Shown here piece by piece: positions 43,222 to 46,262 of a stretch of 46,262 nucleotides of DNA. The stretch lies in contig CAVHPP010000016.1 in NCBI GenBank assembly GCA_963638105.1, positions 1 to 46,262 on the forward strand. The letters run 5' to 3'. A model generated the notes under the pieces. It worked only from the letters and a program-made list of their open reading frames with translations. It made no database searches and was not told the DNA's origin. Source of the DNA: CAG-217 sp963638105 (GTDB taxonomy: Bacteria > Bacillota > Clostridia > Oscillospirales > Acutalibacteraceae). The stretch's first letter is position 1, and every line of letters begins with the position of its first letter. Both the position numbers and the translations under genes were made by a program.

Positions 43222-44955
43222 TTATGAATGATGGCGAAACAGATCGCGAAAGGCCTGGTCGTCCAGCCCTGCCGCGCTCTCCCGCTTTTTTTGCTGCTCA
43301 GCACGAATGGTTTGCAGACAGTCGGAAAATTCCTGCTTGGCGTCCGCCGACTCGCCGCCACGGGCAATAATACCGGACAGGCGACCCATCTCGTCGTCCG
43401 TCAACCGGTCCCGCAGATCCATCAGCTCCGTACCGTCGCCGTTTTCCAGCCGTTGCAAAATCAGCGTAAACACCCGCTGGGCAAAGCCGGGGGTCAGCCA
43501 CTGCGGGTCAAAGTCCTTGCACAGGCGGCTGCAATCCGGATAGCGCAGCAGCAAGCTAATCAGCCGATCCTCTGCCCGCAGTTTACGCAGGGAGGCGTCC
43601 GTTGCCATCGTTTCCCGAGCGGTCTTTCGCATATCCTCCTGTACAATCCGTTTGAATTCCCGTTTTTCTCTTCTGCTGCCTTGGCGGCGCACCAGATCTT
43701 GCAGCTGCACCTTCATATTCTGCCGCTCCACGCCCAGTTCCTCCGACAGGCGGGATACATACAAATCCTGCTCTACCGGCGGCAAAGTTGCCAGGATTTG
43801 CAGCGCGCCGCCGATAAAATCAATTTTGCCCTGGGTAGTGGCCAAATTGTATTGACGGCGCAGAGCCAGCAGGCGAAACTCTGTTTCGTTAGACGCGCCC
43901 TCCAGCATGCCCTTAAACTTGTCCCGACCGTAGGTACGAATGATTTCGTCCGGGTCCTTGCCGCCCACCAGCGCGGGAATACGCACTTTCACATCTGTTT
44001 GGTCAAACAGGGTCATGGCCTTTTGCAACGCCTTTTGCCCCGCCTCGTCTGCGTCGTAGGTTAGGATCACTTCCTTGGCGTAGCGGCTGATCAGCCGCAC
44101 CTGCTCCGTGGTCAGCGCCGTACCGCAGCCGGCCACCGCATTGGTAAACCCGGCCTGGTGCATAGCGATCACATCCATATAACCCTCACACAAAATCAGC
44201 GCGTCCTCTTTGCTGTCTTTGGCAAAATTCAGGGCAAACAGCTCATTGGTCTTTTTGTACACCAGCGTGTCGCCGGTGTTGATATACTTGGGCTTGCTGT
44301 CATCCAGTACCCGACCGCCAAAGGCGATCACATTGCCCCGCACATCAATAATGGGGGTCATGACCCGGTTGCGGAAGTTGTCATAATACCCTTTTTGCCC
44401 TTTTCGGGCCAGCCCGGCGTCCACCAGTTCTGCCGGTTGGTAGCCCTTGGCACGCATATACTTGAGCAATGCGTCCCACCGATTAGGGGCAAAGCCTAGG
44501 CCAAAGTGGTTGATGGTGGCGGCACTCAGTGCACGACCGATATAATAATCATAGCCCACCTTGCCCTCCGGGGACAGCAGCACGCTGTGGTAAAAGCGAG
44601 CGGCCTCCCGGTTCATCTCCAAGATCCGGCGGCGCCGTTTGGACAGGGAGTCGTCAAAGCCCTCCTGGGGCATTTGCAGCCCTGCCCGCTGGGCCAGAGT
44701 CTTAACTGCGTCCAAATAGTCTAAATTCTCAATCTTTTTTAAGAAGGTGATGGCGTCCCCACCGGCACCGCAGCCAAAGCAGTAAAAGGACTGGGTGGCC
44801 GGGTACACGGTAAAGGACGGCGTTTTCTCATTATGAAAGGGGCACAGACCCACCAAAGTGGCGCCACGCCGCTTTAAGGTCACATAAGTAGAGATCACGT
44901 CTTCTATATCCGTTTTCATTTTTAATTCCTGCAAAAAACTATCGCTCAGAGCCAC
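43222..44955 (-). CDS. dnaG: DNA primase
   Basis: The enzyme makes RNA primers for replication. The 577-residue protein has an N-terminal CHC2 zinc finger (C38, H41, C59, C62), the core with GLGFAPNRWDALL and a TOPRIM domain with EGYMDVIAMHQAGF and DADEAGQKA, and a C-terminal helicase-binding domain. It lies between dgt and rpoD, the common clostridial order. Confidence 0.97.
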   Translation of the reverse strand: MALSDSFLQELKMKTDIEDVISTYVTLKRRGATLVGLCPFHNEKTPSFTVYPATQSFYCFGCGAGGDAITFLKKIENLDYLDAVKTLAQRAGLQMPQEGFDDSLSKRRRRILEMNREAARFYHSVLLSPEGKVGYDYYIGRALSAATINHFGLGFAPNRWDALLKYMRAKGYQPAELVDAGLARKGQKGYYDNFRNRVMTPIIDVRGNVIAFGGRVLDDSKPKYINTGDTLVYKKTNELFALNFAKDSKEDALILCEGYMDVIAMHQAGFTNAVAGCGTALTTEQVRLISRYAKEVILTYDADEAGQKALQKAMTLFDQTDVKVRIPALVGGKDPDEIIRTYGRDKFKGMLEGASNETEFRLLALRRQYNLATTQGKIDFIGGALQILATLPPVEQDLYVSRLSEELGVERQNMKVQLQDLVRRQGSRREKREFKRIVQEDMRKTARETMATDASLRKLRAEDRLISLLLRYPDCSRLCKDFDPQWLTPGFAQRVFTLILQRLENGDGTELMDLRDRLTDDEMGRLSGIIARGGESADAKQEFSDCLQTIRAEQQKKRESAAGLDDQAFRDLFRHHS

Positions 44956-44992
44956 GATCTCTCACCTCTTTCCGTCTATACTATAAATACCC

Positions 44993-45994
44993 TTACTCAT
45001 GCCAAAACATGGGCACAAACAGGTGGTTAAACACTTTCAGCGCATAAGTGTCACTCATTCCGGCTATGTAGTCGCACACGGCACGCTCGTCGCCGTCCTC
45101 ACCGGCAATGCGCACATATTCCTCCGGCATTTCCTCCACATGGTCAATGTAGTAGCCGTAAATTTTCGTCAGCATATCCACTGCTTTGCGCTCCTCGCCC
45201 TTGCACACCGGGTTGGTGTATACGGCGGTGAACATAAAGTCGTGCAGATCGCAAAACAGCTCGTAAGTGTCCGAGCTCATACGAATTTTGTCCGTACTGT
45301 TCTCGATCACATCGAGCACCATGTGGTTAATGCGCTGGGATTTGGTCATACCCAATGCCATACGCAGTTCCAAAGGAATATCCTCCTCCGCCATAACACC
45401 GGCACGGCAGGCGTCGTCAATATCATGGTTGATATAGGCGATTTTATCCGCAATGCGAATGATCTGCCCCTCCAATGTGTAGGCCTCCTCTCCCTTGGTG
45501 TGGCAGAGAATGCCGTTTTTCACCTCATCGGTCAGGTTCAGCCCGGCGCCGTTTTTCTCGATTTTCTCCACCGTGCGCACGCTTTGGGCATAGTGGGTAA
45601 AACCGCAGGAGCACAAGCTGTTCAGCGCCCGCTCCCCGGCGTGACCGAAGGGGGTGTGCCCCAGATCGTGCCCCAGGGCAATGGCCTCGGTGAGATCCTC
45701 ATTCAGCTGCAATGCCCGGGCAATGGTGCGGGCGATTTGCGCCACCTCTAAGGTGTGGGTCAGGCGGGTGCGGTAGTGATCGCCGCTGGGCGCCAGAAAC
45801 ACCTGGGTCTTGTGCTTGAGCCGCCGAAAGGAACGGCAATGAATGATCCGGTCCCGGTCACGCTGAAAACAGGTGCGGATCTCGCACGCCGGCTCCGGTC
45901 GCAAACGGCCGCGGCTCTCTGCCGCCAAGCAGGCTTTTGGCGACAATATGCGTCTTTCATTTTCTTCCGATCGCAAACGAATTGCACTGTCCAT
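44993..45994 (-). CDS. dgt: Deoxyguanosinetriphosphate triphosphohydrolase-like protein (housekeeping Dgt)
   Basis: The 333-residue HD-domain protein has FRRLKHKTQVF, RTRLTHTLEV with H80, and GHDLGHTPFGHAGE with H109-D110, the same motif order as the A+T-rich copy at 12154, but it is shorter, G+C-rich and placed next to dnaG and rpoD, the usual clostridial position. It hydrolyses dNTPs and so limits nucleotide pools. The ATG at 45994 has AGGAG seven bases upstream; the 13-codon extension is rejected. Confidence 0.93.
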   Translation of the reverse strand: MDSAIRLRSEENERRILSPKACLAAESRGRLRPEPACEIRTCFQRDRDRIIHCRSFRRLKHKTQVFLAPSGDHYRTRLTHTLEVAQIARTIARALQLNEDLTEAIALGHDLGHTPFGHAGERALNSLCSCGFTHYAQSVRTVEKIEKNGAGLNLTDEVKNGILCHTKGEEAYTLEGQIIRIADKIAYINHDIDDACRAGVMAEEDIPLELRMALGMTKSQRINHMVLDVIENSTDKIRMSSDTYELFCDLHDFMFTAVYTNPVCKGEERKAVDMLTKIYGYYIDHVEEMPEEYVRIAGEDGDERAVCDYIAGMSDTYALKVFNHLFVPMFWHE

Positions 45995-46075
45995 AACGCC
46001 ACTCCTATCCAATAGTCTATATTTTATACGCAAAAAGAGAAAAAATCCCTTTATTTTATAAATTCAATTTGTTTC

Positions 46076-46104
46076 TTGACGAAAGCTAAGAAAAAAGGTA
46101 TGCT
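46076..46104 (+). promoter_or_regulatory. Likely sigma-A promoter for the right-edge gene
   Basis: TTGACG (46076-46081) and TATGCT (46099-46104) are 17 bases apart, about 24 bases upstream of the start codon at 46128. Confidence 0.6.
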
Positions 46105-46127
46105 GTTGATGAAATGAGTGATGAAAA

Positions 46128-46262
46128 ATGTATTGGGTTCTTCCCGTAATCCTTGTCACGGCGGTGCTGTTTTTGACCTTTGCATACAACCAGAACAACC
46201 GCCCGGATATAACCGCATACGATATGTCGGCTCCCGGTGCGCCCGCCTGTACGGTGGTGCAC
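46128..46262 (+). CDS. Start of a probable membrane-anchored metallophosphoesterase (3' end outside window)
   Basis: Only 45 codons are visible. They encode an N-terminal hydrophobic helix (YWVLPVILVTAVLFLTFAY) followed by NRPDITAYDMSAPGAPACTVVH. A helix followed by a segment that leads into a short hydrophobic strand and a histidine recalls YkuE-type metallophosphoesterases, whose next motif would be the first metal-binding SDLH. The assignment is tentative because the catalytic motifs lie outside. A second ATG frame (46121) gives a low-complexity, unlikely protein and is rejected. Confidence 0.5.
   Translation, partial: MYWVLPVILVTAVLFLTFAYNQNNRPDITAYDMSAPGAPACTVVH

Noticed and set aside
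46121..46262. ATG at 46121 as start of the right-edge gene
   Set aside because: The frame gives a Gly/Pro/Cys-rich product without a membrane segment; the frame from 46128 has a proper membrane helix.

Overview
The window reads as a chromosomal segment of a spore-forming, Gram-positive gut-type Clostridium relative (class Clostridia, most likely Oscillospiraceae/Ruminococcaceae). This rests on the Bacillus/Clostridium-type housekeeping operon order, on sporulation genes (spoIVA, spoVM and the clostridial-type sipL), on a moderate G+C content (near 55% in hand-counted lines), and on a very large secreted GH43-like protein typical of plant-polysaccharide degraders. Almost everything is on the minus strand. 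No rRNA, tRNA, CRISPR array or transposase was found.

Layout, left to right. (1) 1-9000: lipid synthesis (plsY, cut by the window edge), ribosome assembly (der, rpmF with its usual yceD/DUF177 partner), a small P-loop ATPase, pgi, a D,D-carboxypeptidase, the tRNA-modifying enzyme mtaB on the plus strand, a lipoprotein glycosidase-like gene and two small plus-strand genes. (2) 9000-13900: the spore-coat base: spoIVA and sipL, then an A+T-rich dGTPase-like gene with its own promoter and terminator, then a 29-codon spoVM. (3) 13760-26900: one long minus-strand operon driven from a near-consensus promoter at 26887-26915, in the order yicC-remA-gmk-rpoZ-priA-def-fmt-Zn peptidase-rsmB-rlmN-prpC-prkC-rsgA-thiN-(47-aa membrane peptide)-spoVM, closed by a strong terminator. 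This is the classical Bacillus order with coaBC, rpe and rpmB missing and two genes added. (4) 26940-34080: an accessory island: an intergenic element of consecutive small hairpins, a 59-aa peptide gene, and a 2053-aa secreted GH43/LamG protein with its own promoter and leader. (5) 34080-46000: a WYL-type regulator, then a minus-strand run dgt-dnaG-rpoD-DUF896-DUF2156-GNAT-DJ-1-MTHFS-mltG-U32 peptidase-class B PBP. (6) The right edge holds the start of a plus-strand gene resembling a membrane-anchored metallophosphoesterase.

How the parts fit. SpoVM, SpoIVA and SipL are the three proteins known to anchor the spore coat to the forespore membrane, and here they lie within about 5 kb, separated only by the foreign-looking dGTPase cassette. 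The PrpC/PrkC phosphatase-kinase pair, RsgA and the translation genes (def, fmt, rsmB, rlmN) form the growth-and-translation block. The most accessory-looking and least explained parts are the GH43/LamG gene with its small companion peptide, the hairpin-array element, the A+T-rich dGTPase cassette, and the 47-aa membrane peptide before spoVM.
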